The notes: generated by a model not told the origin, from the letters alone. DNA of 64,000 nt from Luteolibacter yonseiensis (GCF_016595465.1 NZ_JAENIK010000010.1:4606-68605); one strand, 5' to 3'. Shown: positions 32,984 through 42,375, counted from the first letter of the stretch. Translations and numbers: made by a program.

Positions 32984-35900
32984 CTCACTTTTGCTTTTTC
33001 ATTCGCTTTGTACCAGTCCTTCCGGCGCATCCAGGAGGTGAGTCCTGTCTCGCTCGGGCGCATCAGGGGCTCGCCAGACAGCTCCGCGGGCGCGGGTCCG
33101 AGATCGTGGGAATTGCCCTGACCTTCGGCCCGGGTGGAAAGGAACAGCAGATGCCCTGTCTCGTGAGCGGCTCCGATCGCCTCCACGGAGGATTTCAGAT
33201 AGACCTCTTTCCTGTCCCCGCCCACGATGCCCACCATGTCGGGGGAACTCGCCACCGCGAGATTCTCCACAATGAAGATCGGAACCTTGACCCCGGTGGC
33301 GTCCGAGACCTCGGCATACACAGCCGGACGGGCGGTGTCCCAGGGGAATGCTCCGTTAGTATTGAAAATCGCCGGGAGTTCCGGCGGATTTTCGCCGGGC
33401 CCTGGTGACGGAGCATCGCCATATTGCATGTTGATGTCGCCCTGGGATGTCAGGTTGAAGGTGATGTTGCATTGATCCTGGAAGGCCTTGTTCATCTCTC
33501 CGACGTACAAGGCGGCGTGTCTCTTGCTGGCGAAAGCCGTATGCGCGTTCCTCGCGTCCCGGATGTGAAACACTCCCGTGCTCAGTGCCACGGCATCGAA
33601 GACATGCGCCTTCAACGTGATGGCGATGGGGTTTGGCGCGGCCTTCGCCCTCAGGACGATCCTGGTGCCATCCTCCCCTGTGGCGGCGATGCCGTTGACC
33701 TTGAAATCCGTGTTCTCCTGGGTGATGGCGGCATTGGTGATGCCGAGTTTCCCCGTATCGTCCGGGTGGGGGACGAGTTCGAACTTGGAGCCGAGGTCTC
33801 CGGTGGCGGCGCCGGGGAAGCGGAGCCTGACGATGCTCTTGGTCTTGCCGACACCCACGGAGGTCCAGTAGGGAACCTCGGTGTTGTCCCATCCGCTGTG
33901 GATGTCCGCATTGTCCCGCAGCTTGAAGACCGGGGAGGTGATGACCGCTTTTTTCTTCATCGGTTCCTCGGCCTTGTTCTTGGGCCAAGCCTTGTCCTGG
34001 ACAAGGAGTTTTTCGTGGTTGCCGATGATGTAGTGGAGGATGTCGCCCTCGGTGGCGATGAAGAGGTCCGGCTCCTTGCTGCCGACAGGGGAGACGGCGA
34101 TGGACTGGTTCCCGACCGCCTGGGGCCAGATGGTGAACTTGGCGGTGTCGGCATGGGGCGGCGTGGGTGAGGCCGGGACGTCCGTGTTGGGCTTGTCGAT
34201 GACGGTGATCTCATACGACTGCTTTTTGTTCAGGGTGATTTGTTCGCCGCTGCCGTAGAGTTTTCCGCTGACCTGCACTTTCAGGACGTGACAGACGGCG
34301 CAGCTGTTTTTCACCTGCTTGCCCTCGCTGCGGATGTCGAAGGCCACCTGGTAGGTCTCCGGCACCGCCGGCTGGACGGCGGGAGCGCCGCTGCCGGCGG
34401 GCTGTCCGCCGGGGCCGGGAGCTCCGTTCGGCGTGAATCCGCTGCCGAAGGGATTGTAGGCCTCCACCTCGGCGGTGGAGCCTGTGGTCGCGAGGGGCTG
34501 CGGACCGGGCGTGGTGAAGGTGGTGACTCCCGCGGCGACGTCCGCGATCACAACCCAGCTTCCGTCCGGCAGTTTCACCCGGAGACGGAATCCGCTTTCG
34601 TTGTTGGAAACATCATTCCAAGTGAACGTGGTCGTGCCGTCGGGGTTGAGGGTGATCTGGATGTTGCCGGGCGACGCGGGAGGGACGCCGCCCCAGTCCC
34701 CGTCGGTCGGGTCGGTGTCGGCCGCCACCTCGTCTCCATCCGTGACTCCATCTCCATCGGTGTCCGCCAGATCAGGATCCGTCCCTTTCTCGTATTCCTG
34801 GAAGAGAAGCAGACCGTCCGAATCATCGTCCGAGTAAGCATCGTCGCCTGACGTGGGATCGAAGCCATGATCGAGCTCCCATTTGTCCGGCAGCTGGTCA
34901 CCGTCGGTGTCCCACTTCCACGGATCGGTGGCGGTGGGAAGGTTGTTCTTTTCCTCAAGGTCGGTGAGACCGTCGTGGTCGATGTCCGCCTCCGTGGGAT
35001 CGCTGCCGAAAACGATCTCCTGCGCGGTCGTCAGTCCGTCCCCGTCCGGATCGCCGGCGGAGTCGTCCACGTCGGGATCGAACCCGTAAACGGCTTCATA
35101 GCTGTCCGACATCCCGTCCGGTTCGAAGTCCAGATCCGGATCATTCGCGACCAGTGGATCAAGGTGCGGGGAGAGCACTTCGAAGCCATCCGGCAGCGTG
35201 TCATCATCCGTATCGAAATCGAGCGGATCGGTAAGGTGGGTGGAGATCTCGCTCCGGTTGGTGAGCTGGTCGGAGTCGGGATCCTCGTCACCGTCCTCTA
35301 CCGTGTCCATATCGGTGTCCTTCGAGTGGGGATCGAGCTGGAGCAGGCTTTCCTTGACGTTCGACAGGAAATCTCCGTCCGGATCCAGCGTGGCGTCGGA
35401 AGCGGACAGGGGGTTGAGCAGATAGGTGGCTTCCCAGCCGTCCTCCATTCCGTCCGCGTCGGTGTCTTCGGACCAGGGGTCTGTGAGGAATATGAAAATC
35501 TCCTCAGGGTCGGTAAGCCCGTCGTTGTCGCCGTCCGCCGCCCATGGGTTGGTGAAATAGATTTCGACCTCCTCCTTGTCGGTCAGGCCGTCCTCGTCCG
35601 GATCCGCGCTGGAAAGCGAGGTGCCGGTGACATTGAATTCCGTGAAATCGTCCAGAGTGTCGGAATCCGTGTCGGTGCTCCAAGGGTTGCCGGAGTACCA
35701 GAATTCATCCATGTTCTCAACCAGATCCCCGTCCGGGTCTCCGGTGGCGCCGTTGTCCACATCGAAGGAGCCGTCGTCAAGCGGGTCCAGACCGTTCGCG
35801 ACCTCCCACCCGTCCGGCAGATCGTCGCCATCGGTGTCACGGGCGAGAGGCAGGAGCTGGTGCAGATACTCGTTGATGTTGGTAAGGCCGTCGTAGTCGT

Positions 35901-36441
35901 CATCCCCGGCGGGGTTGATGTCTGTCTGACCGTCGAAATAAAACCTCTGCCACCACAACGGGAGCTGGCCCGATGGGGCGGTGAGGTCGAAATTGAAAAC
36001 GGTTTTCAACTGGCCGAGGTTCGCGAGCAGCTTGTCGGTGGACTCGTTCTGGACGAGCCATGCCGGGGCGGCTGTCTCGTATTTCGCGAAGACGAGACGC
36101 TCGTGGATCTTGCCCGCGATCCATTTCAACTGTCCCAGGTTCATGGCCTGGTAATCGGCGGGAAGCCGGTTGGTGGCGTTGTATCCTCCGCTCTGGTAGG
36201 CCAGCACCCAGCCGGCGACGAGTCCGTTGAGCTCGGATCCCGCGCCGCCGGGGATGCGGGCGTTGAGTTCCTGGACGGCCTTCTGGGTGAACCCCTTGAG
36301 CTGTCCCTGGGTGACGGGCGCCTGATCCGCCCGTGTGTTGGAATCCGTCGCGCCACGGGAGGCCCACCACGCGGGGGGAGCGGCTACGGAGGAAGCGACG
36401 CTGGTGATCAGAAGACCTGCGAAAAGGGCACGACGGGACAT
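32980..36441 (-). CDS. giant secreted protein with calcium-type Asp repeats and a HExxH motif
   Basis: A 1153-residue exported protein (signal peptide MSRRALFAGLLITSVASSVAA). Residues about 30-165 form a helical domain. Residues about 175-575 are a long row of thrombospondin type-3 like repeats (DTDGDDLPDGWEV, DPDEDGLTDKEEV, DTDADGMEDGWEA), which usually bind calcium. A fibronectin-III-like region follows (about 580-650). Then comes a domain with CAVCH near 714, a c-type haem motif, and beta-rich segments. The C-terminus has AAHETGHLLFLSTRAEG near 1091, a HExxH zinc-protease-like motif. A protease or adhesin role is possible. The gene is 61 bp after the head-repeat protein and overlaps the next gene. 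Confidence 0.85.
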   Translation of the reverse strand: MSRRALFAGLLITSVASSVAAPPAWWASRGATDSNTRADQAPVTQGQLKGFTQKAVQELNARIPGGAGSELNGLVAGWVLAYQSGGYNATNRLPADYQAMNLGQLKWIAGKIHERLVFAKYETAAPAWLVQNESTDKLLANLGQLKTVFNFDLTAPSGQLPLWWQRFYFDGQTDINPAGDDDYDGLTNINEYLHQLLPLARDTDGDDLPDGWEVANGLDPLDDGSFDVDNGATGDPDGDLVENMDEFWYSGNPWSTDTDSDTLDDFTEFNVTGTSLSSADPDEDGLTDKEEVEIYFTNPWAADGDNDGLTDPEEIFIFLTDPWSEDTDADGMEDGWEATYLLNPLSASDATLDPDGDFLSNVKESLLQLDPHSKDTDMDTVEDGDEDPDSDQLTNRSEISTHLTDPLDFDTDDDTLPDGFEVLSPHLDPLVANDPDLDFEPDGMSDSYEAVYGFDPDVDDSAGDPDGDGLTTAQEIVFGSDPTEADIDHDGLTDLEEKNNLPTATDPWKWDTDGDQLPDKWELDHGFDPTSGDDAYSDDDSDGLLLFQEYEKGTDPDLADTDGDGVTDGDEVAADTDPTDGDWGGVPPASPGNIQITLNPDGTTTFTWNDVSNNESGFRLRVKLPDGSWVVIADVAAGVTTFTTPGPQPLATTGSTAEVEAYNPFGSGFTPNGAPGPGGQPAGSGAPAVQPAVPETYQVAFDIRSEGKQVKNSCAVCHVLKVQVSGKLYGSGEQITLNKKQSYEITVIDKPNTDVPASPTPPHADTAKFTIWPQAVGNQSIAVSPVGSKEPDLFIATEGDILHYIIGNHEKLLVQDKAWPKNKAEEPMKKKAVITSPVFKLRDNADIHSGWDNTEVPYWTSVGVGKTKSIVRLRFPGAATGDLGSKFELVPHPDDTGKLGITNAAITQENTDFKVNGIAATGEDGTRIVLRAKAAPNPIAITLKAHVFDAVALSTGVFHIRDARNAHTAFASKRHAALYVGEMNKAFQDQCNITFNLTSQGDINMQYGDAPSPGPGENPPELPAIFNTNGAFPWDTARPAVYAEVSDATGVKVPIFIVENLAVASSPDMVGIVGGDRKEVYLKSSVEAIGAAHETGHLLFLSTRAEGQGNSHDLGPAPAELSGEPLMRPSETGLTSWMRRKDWYKANEKAKVR

Positions 36442-36502
36442 GGGGAGGGTGATGGGAAAAGGGATGGGATAGCGGGAAACGAAGAATTGACCGTTTCCGC
36501 AC

Positions 36503-37429
36503 TCAGTAGCCGGTGAACATCGGGATATCTCCTCCGGGCGCGCAGGTCAGGACTCCCTTCACCGCCACGTTGCCGTTTTTATACACGGTCAGGGCGTTCG
36601 AACGGACGGCGGGAGTGACGAGAGGATTTCCGTTGCCGATTTCAAAAATTGGATCGGTTGGCACCCAGGCACTGGTGCTGCCTCCCCCCAGGTTGAGACT
36701 GCCGGTGGCCTGTGAGGAAAAGGCTTGCGCGATGGTCTGGGATCCGGAAGACATGGAATACCAGCCCGAGGCGACGGTGGTTCTGCCGAAGGCAGCCGAG
36801 GCATATCCGGATGCCACCGAGGAACGTCCCGCGGCCATCGCGCTGCCACCTGAAGCCAACGTGGCCGTCCCCATGGCAAGGTCGTTTTCGTTTGTCGCCG
36901 TGGAACCGGAGCCAAACGTCGCGGAGGCTTCGCCGGACGCGATCGTGTTCGAGCCTGTCGCGAGGGTATTGTCATTGCTTGCCACCGAACTTCCCCCCAG
37001 CGCCGCCGATGCCACGCCAGACGCCACCGTTTGGGTTCCCAGGGCGAACGAAGAGCTGCCGGAGGCCTGTGTCGAGTATCCGAAAGCCGCCGAAGTCCAC
37101 CCGATATTGGATTCGTTCCATTGCGTTCCATAAACCTCGCCAGCCCGGAAGGCCGCCTTTGATGCATACCACAACAGACGCGCGCCCGCCCCTTGATCTG
37201 TGGTGAGCAGCGAAGGGGTCGCGCTGTAAGTTCCTTTTCCGATGATGATTCCTCCCTGACGGAGTTCGATTCCACCGGCGGGATCACTGGTGGCCGCCTT
37301 GATTCCGCCGGTGACGGTCAGGTTCCCGGTGATCGGCGTGGTCTGGGCGTGGAGGCTGCCGGACAGAGCCGTGAGAAGGGCCAGCAGTTGCAGGGACGGA
37401 TTGGACAGTGGGCTACGGTGGGATTTCAT
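36503..37429 (-). CDS. secreted YadA-head-like repeat protein
   Basis: A 308-residue exported protein (signal peptide ending SGSLHAQ). Residues about 115-250 are a run of roughly 14-residue repeats of the form SxAxGxxTxASGxxS (AAFGYSTQASGSSSFALGTQ, ASGVASAALGGSSVASNDNT), the pattern of the YadA/Hia head beta-roll. No coiled-coil stalk or YadA-type outer-membrane anchor follows; it ends in a short NALTVYKNGNVAVKGVL segment resembling tail-fibre proteins. It may therefore be a trimeric secreted or surface-held fibre. The start overlaps the upstream stop by ATGA (37426-37429). Confidence 0.8.
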   Translation of the reverse strand: MKSHRSPLSNPSLQLLALLTALSGSLHAQTTPITGNLTVTGGIKAATSDPAGGIELRQGGIIIGKGTYSATPSLLTTDQGAGARLLWYASKAAFRAGEVYGTQWNESNIGWTSAAFGYSTQASGSSSFALGTQTVASGVASAALGGSSVASNDNTLATGSNTIASGEASATFGSGSTATNENDLAMGTATLASGGSAMAAGRSSVASGYASAAFGRTTVASGWYSMSSGSQTIAQAFSSQATGSLNLGGGSTSAWVPTDPIFEIGNGNPLVTPAVRSNALTVYKNGNVAVKGVLTCAPGGDIPMFTGY

Positions 37430-38202
37430 CGGGATTGGGATGGTTGATCGGTTTGAAGGTTTTTGGATTCGTCCGAAAGGCGGGCGGCGGCTTCCAGCAA
37501 TGCCGGGTCCGGGGCAGTGTCAGCGGGAGCGGCGGATTTTTCCGATTCCGTCCTGATCCGCCCGTTGCGCAGGATCAGGAAATCCCTCAGCGCGGGTGTC
37601 GCGCCGGCAGGGATGTCGAACGAGGTCGGAAGGGGCTGGGGAGGAATCGAGGACTCGCTGGTGATTCGTGCCGCCGCGCTCGCGAGAGCCGCCAACGCGT
37701 CCGCATTCCGCTCATCCCAATCCGCGAGCGCCTGGGCGCGCTCCTCCGGAGACGCGTCTGGCATTTCATTCCGGACCAGGGTCCGCTGGTTCGCCAGACT
37801 GGCGCGTTCCATTTGGAAGTTCTCCATGGTTTCGGATGCGTCGGCGGGAATCATCACTTCTGTGACGTATGGTTGGGGGGCGGAGTTTTGTTTCCGCGAC
37901 GCTTCCGTCAGCCGCTCTTGGTTGGCGGTGATGCGGGCGGCGTTGCGGGTCCGCCAGTCCTCCATCTCCGCGGGAGACGCACCGCCTCCGGCCAGCTCTT
38001 CAAGCTCCAGAACGATCGCGCGTCGTTCATCCAGCGCAGCTTGGTCGGCAAAGACGGGTGGGGTCTGTTCCGACAAAACCCAGGTGATGCCGGCTGGCGG
38101 CTCTTCTTCGTTTTCAGCCGTTGCGAGGGCCGCGCCGCACAGGGTGATCGCCGAGACCGCACGGAGCGGGAATCCGCGGGAATTCCATAACTTCACATTC
38201 AT
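37426..38202 (-). CDS. secreted hypothetical protein with duplicated helical module
   Basis: A 258-residue exported protein (hydrophobic signal around AVSAITLCGAALATAE). Two similar halves can be seen: SPAEMEDWRTRNAARITANQ...VMIPADASETMENFQMER and SPEERAQALADWDERNADAL...SFDIPAGATPALRDFLILR. Each has a charged helix, a Pro-rich link and an IPA-A segment. I do not know the family. It is the first gene of the four-gene operon that continues with the YadA-like protein, the giant repeat protein and the HEAT-like protein, so it may be an accessory or chaperone for them; this is inference. Confidence 0.75.
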   Translation of the reverse strand: MNVKLWNSRGFPLRAVSAITLCGAALATAENEEEPPAGITWVLSEQTPPVFADQAALDERRAIVLELEELAGGGASPAEMEDWRTRNAARITANQERLTEASRKQNSAPQPYVTEVMIPADASETMENFQMERASLANQRTLVRNEMPDASPEERAQALADWDERNADALAALASAAARITSESSIPPQPLPTSFDIPAGATPALRDFLILRNGRIRTESEKSAAPADTAPDPALLEAAARLSDESKNLQTDQPSQSR

Positions 38203-38338
38203 GCGTTCATCCGAATATCGGGTGAACGTTTTAAGTCAACGTGGTGACGGACACGCTTTCGGCACGAGAATGGTGTTGATCCGTTAGAAAGGATCTGTTA
38301 GGCGGCCCATGGCGGCGGGTGGAACCCGTCTTCCGCAG

Positions 38339-39805
38339 CTAGGCGGGCGCCAGCAGCCCGTGGCGGATGAGTTCGCGGACCAGTCCGGCGATCTGTGGAG
38401 CGAGTTCGGGATTGTTGGCGAAATGCGGGTGCGCCCTCAGTTCCGCGACCATCGAGGCAGGTGCCCGGCCCTCGCGGCAGAGCGCCAGCAGGCGGAGCAG
38501 GAACTCGTCGATCTGGCCGTCGTAACTGAGCTGGCCGGGGCTGATGAGCCGGATCGTCCGAGCTCCCCATCCCTTGTCGAGGATCATGTCGGTTTCGGCG
38601 CGGATCCCGTCGACCACCGTGTAAAGCCCGTCCAGCAGGCGGGCGTCGTCCGGTTGGTGGAGGGCCAGCCAGGCTTCGCCCTCGACCACGCGGCGGACTT
38701 CCGCGCCGGCGGTGGGTTCGATTTTTTCGATGCCGCGGCTTTCGGCGCGGGTCCAGGGTGGTCCCTGGCCGCGGTGGATGACGAGGAACCCGTAGTGAAT
38801 CCGGCGCGCGCCGATCTCCGTGAGATAGGAGACCCAGCGGTCCAGCGTTTCCGCGGATGGGGTGCGGCCGCGGCCGGAGTCCCGCAGCCAGCGGGTGGCG
38901 TAGTCCGCCGGGTTCTGCGTCAGGCTCCGCAGCAGCCATGTCCCGCAACCGCTGCCTTCCAGCCATTCCAACGGGCGGGTGGAGGACGCGTCGTCGCCGT
39001 TGTCGTACCAGTTCAGGAGCATCACGCCGATGCCGCCCGGGTTGAGATGGTCCGGCATGCGGCGTGCGAGGTGTTCGCAGAATGAGTCGCCGCCGAGTCC
39101 CGAGTCGCGGAAGGTGAAGGTGGTTTCGGGAGAAATCACGAACGGCGGATTCGCGGTGATGACGTCGAACCGGCGGCCCTCCACCGGGGCGAACAGATCG
39201 CCCTCGAGAAATTCGACGGAACCACCACCCGCCAGCCGGACATTCATCCGGGCGAAGCCGAGAGCGCGGGGATTGATATCCGCGGCGGTCACCCGGCAGC
39301 CGGACGCGGCGAGCCGGATCGCTCCCCAGCCCGCCCCGGTGCAGAGGTCGAGCGCCGGGCAGCCGGCCCTTCCGGGAGCGAGCGCGGCGAGCATGCGCGT
39401 GCTCAGGCCGATGCCCATCGTGTAGTCCGTCCTGTTGGACAGGAGGGCGGCCGCATGGTCGGAGGCGAACCAGCCGCCCTCGTCGGCCTCGAGGTGGGCG
39501 ACGCTGCGGACGAGGTCGTTGCCCAACGGCTCGATGAGGCCGAGCGTGACCAGGCCGTGGAGCTGCTCGCCGAAAAGCAGGAGGGCTTCCCGGCCGGTCA
39601 CCGGTTCGCCCGCGTCGAACAGGCGGTAGGCGATGGACAACGGCGAGCCGGGAAAGGTCCGGCTGACGACCGCTGTCCGGGCGAAGGGATCCGGCAATGA
39701 TTTGATGCCGATCTCTTCTGCGGTCCGGGCGGTGTAGCCCGCGCGTTTCAGGGTGGCCAGGAACGGTGCCGGGTCCCACGAGGCGAGGGCTTTTTCAGAA
39801 AACAT
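38339..39805 (-). CDS. class I SAM-dependent methyltransferase (NPPF type)
   Basis: A 488-residue cytoplasmic protein. Residues about 150-290 form the methyltransferase core: ALDLCTGAGWGAIRLAASG (motif I), VTAADINPRALGFARMN, and DVITANPPFVIS (NPPF motif of N-methyltransferases acting on glutamine, adenine or guanine). An N-terminal region of about 145 residues resembles a winged-helix-like domain as in PrmC/RlmG relatives, and the C-terminal 200 residues are another unassigned domain (GFLVIHRGQGPPW and later helices). The substrate is not known; a ribosomal or tRNA target is plausible for this class. Monocistronic by spacing. Confidence 0.83.
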   Translation of the reverse strand: MFSEKALASWDPAPFLATLKRAGYTARTAEEIGIKSLPDPFARTAVVSRTFPGSPLSIAYRLFDAGEPVTGREALLLFGEQLHGLVTLGLIEPLGNDLVRSVAHLEADEGGWFASDHAAALLSNRTDYTMGIGLSTRMLAALAPGRAGCPALDLCTGAGWGAIRLAASGCRVTAADINPRALGFARMNVRLAGGGSVEFLEGDLFAPVEGRRFDVITANPPFVISPETTFTFRDSGLGGDSFCEHLARRMPDHLNPGGIGVMLLNWYDNGDDASSTRPLEWLEGSGCGTWLLRSLTQNPADYATRWLRDSGRGRTPSAETLDRWVSYLTEIGARRIHYGFLVIHRGQGPPWTRAESRGIEKIEPTAGAEVRRVVEGEAWLALHQPDDARLLDGLYTVVDGIRAETDMILDKGWGARTIRLISPGQLSYDGQIDEFLLRLLALCREGRAPASMVAELRAHPHFANNPELAPQIAGLVRELIRHGLLAPA

Positions 39806-39814
39806 GGGGTTCCG

Positions 39815-40663
39815 TCAGGGGAGGTTTTTGGAAACCCGGAAAAAACCGGCCTGCGAGGTGCGGGGAACCGTGTAGGTGGTTTCCGCCGAGGTCGCCGTGA
39901 TGGTGGCGAAGGGTGAAAACGCGGTGCCGAGGTCCGGGCTTTGTTCGATCTGGTAATCCTCGCCCGGAACACTGGGCCAGCTGAGCCGGAGTTCTCCGCC
40001 ATTCGGAGCGGTCGGGGTGGCGACCGCGCTGAAGAACGAGGTGGAATTGGCGGGATGGGTGCCCAGGCGGTATTCCACGGTGTCCGGCACGCCGTCGCCG
40101 TCGGTATCCGCCCGCAGGTTGCTCACCCCGCTGGCAAGCCCCACCGATTGTTCATAGGCGTCCGGCAGGCCGTCGCCATCGGTGTCCGGGGAAACGATGG
40201 TCGTGGTGGCGTAGGGAGGAGCGCTCGCGGGGAACACCCGGTAGGTGAATACCAGGCTCTTCCACTTCAACGTCAGTTTTTCGCCGGTGCCGCCGCCGGT
40301 GCCGGGCATTCCGCTGTAGGAACTGACGAGCACATCCTGGAGGGTGATTTCCCAGTAGTCCACCGGCTGGCCCTGGACGGTCTTCGCCACGTCAAGCTTC
40401 ACCTCGGTGAAATGTTTGCCTTTGGCGCAGGCCTCCATGAGCTTCGGGCTGGCCTTGTCCGTCGTGCGGTGGAAAACCATCTCGGCGCCCCCGCCTTCGT
40501 GGCTGGAGGACAGCCTTTCAACGGACGCCCAGCCGACGTGGCCGGCGTCGGTGGATTCGCCGGGAGTTTCCGGGCCGAAATCGAGCCACCCCTGGACGCC
40601 CGCACGGGCGTCGGGTGAGAGCAGGGCAAGCGCCCCGCCCATGAGTGCCGGTAGGGTTTTCAT
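39815..40663 (-). CDS. secreted Hcp-family protein with Asp repeats
   Basis: A 282-residue exported protein (signal peptide ending SPDARA). Residues about 22-160 show an Hcp-like fold: GWLDFGPETPGESTDAGHVG, ASPKLMEACAKGKHFTEVKL, DYWEITLQDVLVSSYSG, GEKLTLKWKSLVFTYRV. Residues about 172-210 are two calcium-type repeats (DTDGDGLPDAYE, DTDGDGVPDTVE), followed by a C-terminal beta domain (LRLSWPSVPGEDYQIEQSPDL) typical of Verrucomicrobia surface proteins. Hcp normally lacks a signal peptide and forms the type VI tube; here it is exported by Sec and no T6SS genes are present. It follows the second Hcp gene by 13 bp. Confidence 0.82.
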   Translation of the reverse strand: MKTLPALMGGALALLSPDARAGVQGWLDFGPETPGESTDAGHVGWASVERLSSSHEGGGAEMVFHRTTDKASPKLMEACAKGKHFTEVKLDVAKTVQGQPVDYWEITLQDVLVSSYSGMPGTGGGTGEKLTLKWKSLVFTYRVFPASAPPYATTTIVSPDTDGDGLPDAYEQSVGLASGVSNLRADTDGDGVPDTVEYRLGTHPANSTSFFSAVATPTAPNGGELRLSWPSVPGEDYQIEQSPDLGTAFSPFATITATSAETTYTVPRTSQAGFFRVSKNLP

Positions 40664-40676
40664 GGCGGCGGGTGGT

Positions 40677-41249
40677 TCAGTCCGGCGCCGTGGAGGACGC
40701 GTCGTGCTCGATGCTGACCACCTCCTTGTCGGGGGCGATGTAGTCCCACTTGATCTTCGTGAAGTTGAAGCTGACCGAAGCGGTCAGCGGCCCGGCGGGA
40801 GATCCCGCGGTAGGCTGCGGGCTGTTGCTTTGGTACGATGAAACCAGTACATCGGTGAGGGTGATGACGTAGTAGTCGGTGGTTCCGCCGCTCGCGCCGT
40901 CCATGCGGGAGACGGCGAACTGCAGGGACGGGATGTGTTTCCCGGTCGCGCAGGCGAGCATCAGTTTCGGGCTGGCCTTGTCCACCTTCATGGTGAAGTG
41001 GAAGTCCTGCATGCTCACCTTGCCGGTGCCCATGCCGCCGGAACCGCTGCCGGCGAGGCTGGCGTTGGAAACACCCCAGCTGAAGCTGTCCAGTTCGATC
41101 CAGTCCTTGTGTCTCGAATCGACCGATTCTCCCTTGATGCCTTCGATCTTCAGATAGTAATCCGAAGCTCCGAAGGTGCTGGAGATGGAGAGGAGGGTGG
41201 CGGGGGCCACCAAAGCCAGAGTCTTGGACAATGAAGGGTTTTGTTTCAT
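40677..41249 (-). CDS. secreted Hcp-family protein
   Basis: A 190-residue exported protein with signal peptide MKQNPSLSKTLALVAPATLL. The mature part is a clear Hcp domain: DYYLKIEGIKGESVDSRHKD, WIELDSFSWG, HFTMKVDKASPKLMLACATG, YYVITLTDVLVSSYQS and FTKIKWDYIAPDKEV. It shares the block KASPKLM-AC-GKH with the downstream gene at 39815, so the pair is probably a duplication, one copy having gained Asp repeats. Type VI neighbours (VgrG, ClpV, sheath) are absent, so a T6SS role is unlikely. Confidence 0.87.
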   Translation of the reverse strand: MKQNPSLSKTLALVAPATLLSISSTFGASDYYLKIEGIKGESVDSRHKDWIELDSFSWGVSNASLAGSGSGGMGTGKVSMQDFHFTMKVDKASPKLMLACATGKHIPSLQFAVSRMDGASGGTTDYYVITLTDVLVSSYQSNSPQPTAGSPAGPLTASVSFNFTKIKWDYIAPDKEVVSIEHDASSTAPD

Positions 41250-41316
41250 GGCTAACTGCCACCATGAATGTTTTGTACTGGCAAAGTCAATGCAATTCCC
41301 CCGGGCGGGGGCTTCA

Positions 41317-41349
41317 CATAAGTCCTATGGGTCCCGTAGGACCTATATC
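41317..41349. repeat. family E palindrome E2
   Basis: Contains ataagtcctatggg / cgtaggacctatat, related to E1 and E3. A GC-rich hairpin ttcccccgggcggggg (41296-41311) is adjacent. It lies just 3' of cysA and upstream of the Hcp gene, so it could end the sulfate operon transcript. Confidence 0.65.
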
Positions 41350-41364
41350 ATCCATGACAGATCT

Positions 41365-42363
41365 TCAGAATTTCGCGTCGTCCAGCGAGTTCGCGCGCAC
41401 CGCCACTTCGTCTCCGGTGCTGAGGCCGAGGTCTTCGAGCTGCTTGCGGGAAAGCTCCACATCGAGGAACTGTCCGTCCTCGAGCCGCAGGCTGAGCGTG
41501 GCGATGGGACCCGCGCTGAAAAGGTGCTGCACGCGGGCGAGGCGGTCCGTGGTCGGTTCGTATTCCGCGGCGAAGAGCACCTCGATCTCGTGCGGCCGGA
41601 CGTAGCTCGTCTCACCGAGCGGATCGGCGATCTTGTTCACGTTGCCGAGGAATTCGTAGACGAACGGGCTGCGCGGGTGGTCGTAGATCGTCTGCGGATC
41701 GCCGACCTGCTCGACGCGGGCGTTCCGCATCACCACCACCTGGTCGGCGAGTTCCAGCGCCTCCTCCTGGTCGTGCGTGACGAACAGCGTGGTGAGGCCG
41801 ATCTCGTCGTGGAACTGGCGCAGCCAGCGGCGCAGGCTTTTCCGCACCTGGGCGTCGAGCGCGCCGAAGGGTTCGTCGAGAAGAAGGACCTTGGGACGGA
41901 TCGCAAGCGCGCGGGCCAGCGCGACGCGCTGGCGCTGGCCGCCGGAAAGCTCGTGCGGGCGGCGCTTGTCCAGGCCCTCGAGCTTCACCAGCTTGAGCAG
42001 CTCGAACACGCGGTCGTGGATCTCCTGCTTCGGCGGACGCTTGGAGCGCGGAAGCACCGTGAGGCCGAAGGCGATGTTCTCCGCGATGGTCATGTGGCGG
42101 AAGAGGGCGTAGTGCTGGAAGACGAAGCCCACGCCGCGCTTGCCCGCCGGCACGTCGCTCACGTCCTCGCCGTGGAAGCGGATCTTGCCATCCCCAGGAT
42201 CGGCGAACTCGAGTCCGGCGACGATGCGGAGCAGGGTGGTTTTCCCGGAGCCGGAAGGGCCGAGCAGCGCGGTGAGCGAGCCGTCCGGAACTTCTAACGA
42301 AACATTCTCGAGCGCGGCGTAACTGCCGAACGTCTTGTTGATGGATTTGATCGATATCGACAT
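41365..42363 (-). CDS. cysA: sulfate ABC transporter ATP-binding protein
   Basis: A 332-residue ATPase with Walker A GPSGSGKT (35-42), [18 protein letters not shown] signature and [12 protein letters not shown] Walker B, plus a regulatory C-terminal region (from about 235) of the CysA type ([10 protein letters not shown]). It powers sulfate/thiosulfate import. It is the last gene of a four-gene transporter operon in the order sbp, cysT, cysW, cysA with spacings of 21, 4 and 12 bp. The C-terminus is followed by a family E palindrome. Confidence 0.95.
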   Translation of the reverse strand: MSISIKSINKTFGSYAALENVSLEVPDGSLTALLGPSGSGKTTLLRIVAGLEFADPGDGKIRFHGEDVSDVPAGKRGVGFVFQHYALFRHMTIAENIAFGLTVLPRSKRPPKQEIHDRVFELLKLVKLEGLDKRRPHELSGGQRQRVALARALAIRPKVLLLDEPFGALDAQVRKSLRRWLRQFHDEIGLTTLFVTHDQEEALELADQVVVMRNARVEQVGDPQTIYDHPRSPFVYEFLGNVNKIADPLGETSYVRPHEIEVLFAAEYEPTTDRLARVQHLFSAGPIATLSLRLEDGQFLDVELSRKQLEDLGLSTGDEVAVRANSLDDAKF

Positions 42364-42375
42364 GGGGAAAACGGG

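Noticed and set aside
34867-36516. 549-residue plus-strand frame opposite the giant repeat protein
   Set aside because: Val/Gly/Arg-rich mirror of the Asp repeats; no start context or domain.
36503-37429. Classical trimeric autotransporter adhesin
   Set aside because: Head-like repeats are present, but no stalk and no C-terminal YadA membrane anchor.
39815-41249. Type VI secretion locus
   Set aside because: Only Hcp-like proteins with Sec signals; no other T6SS component in the window.
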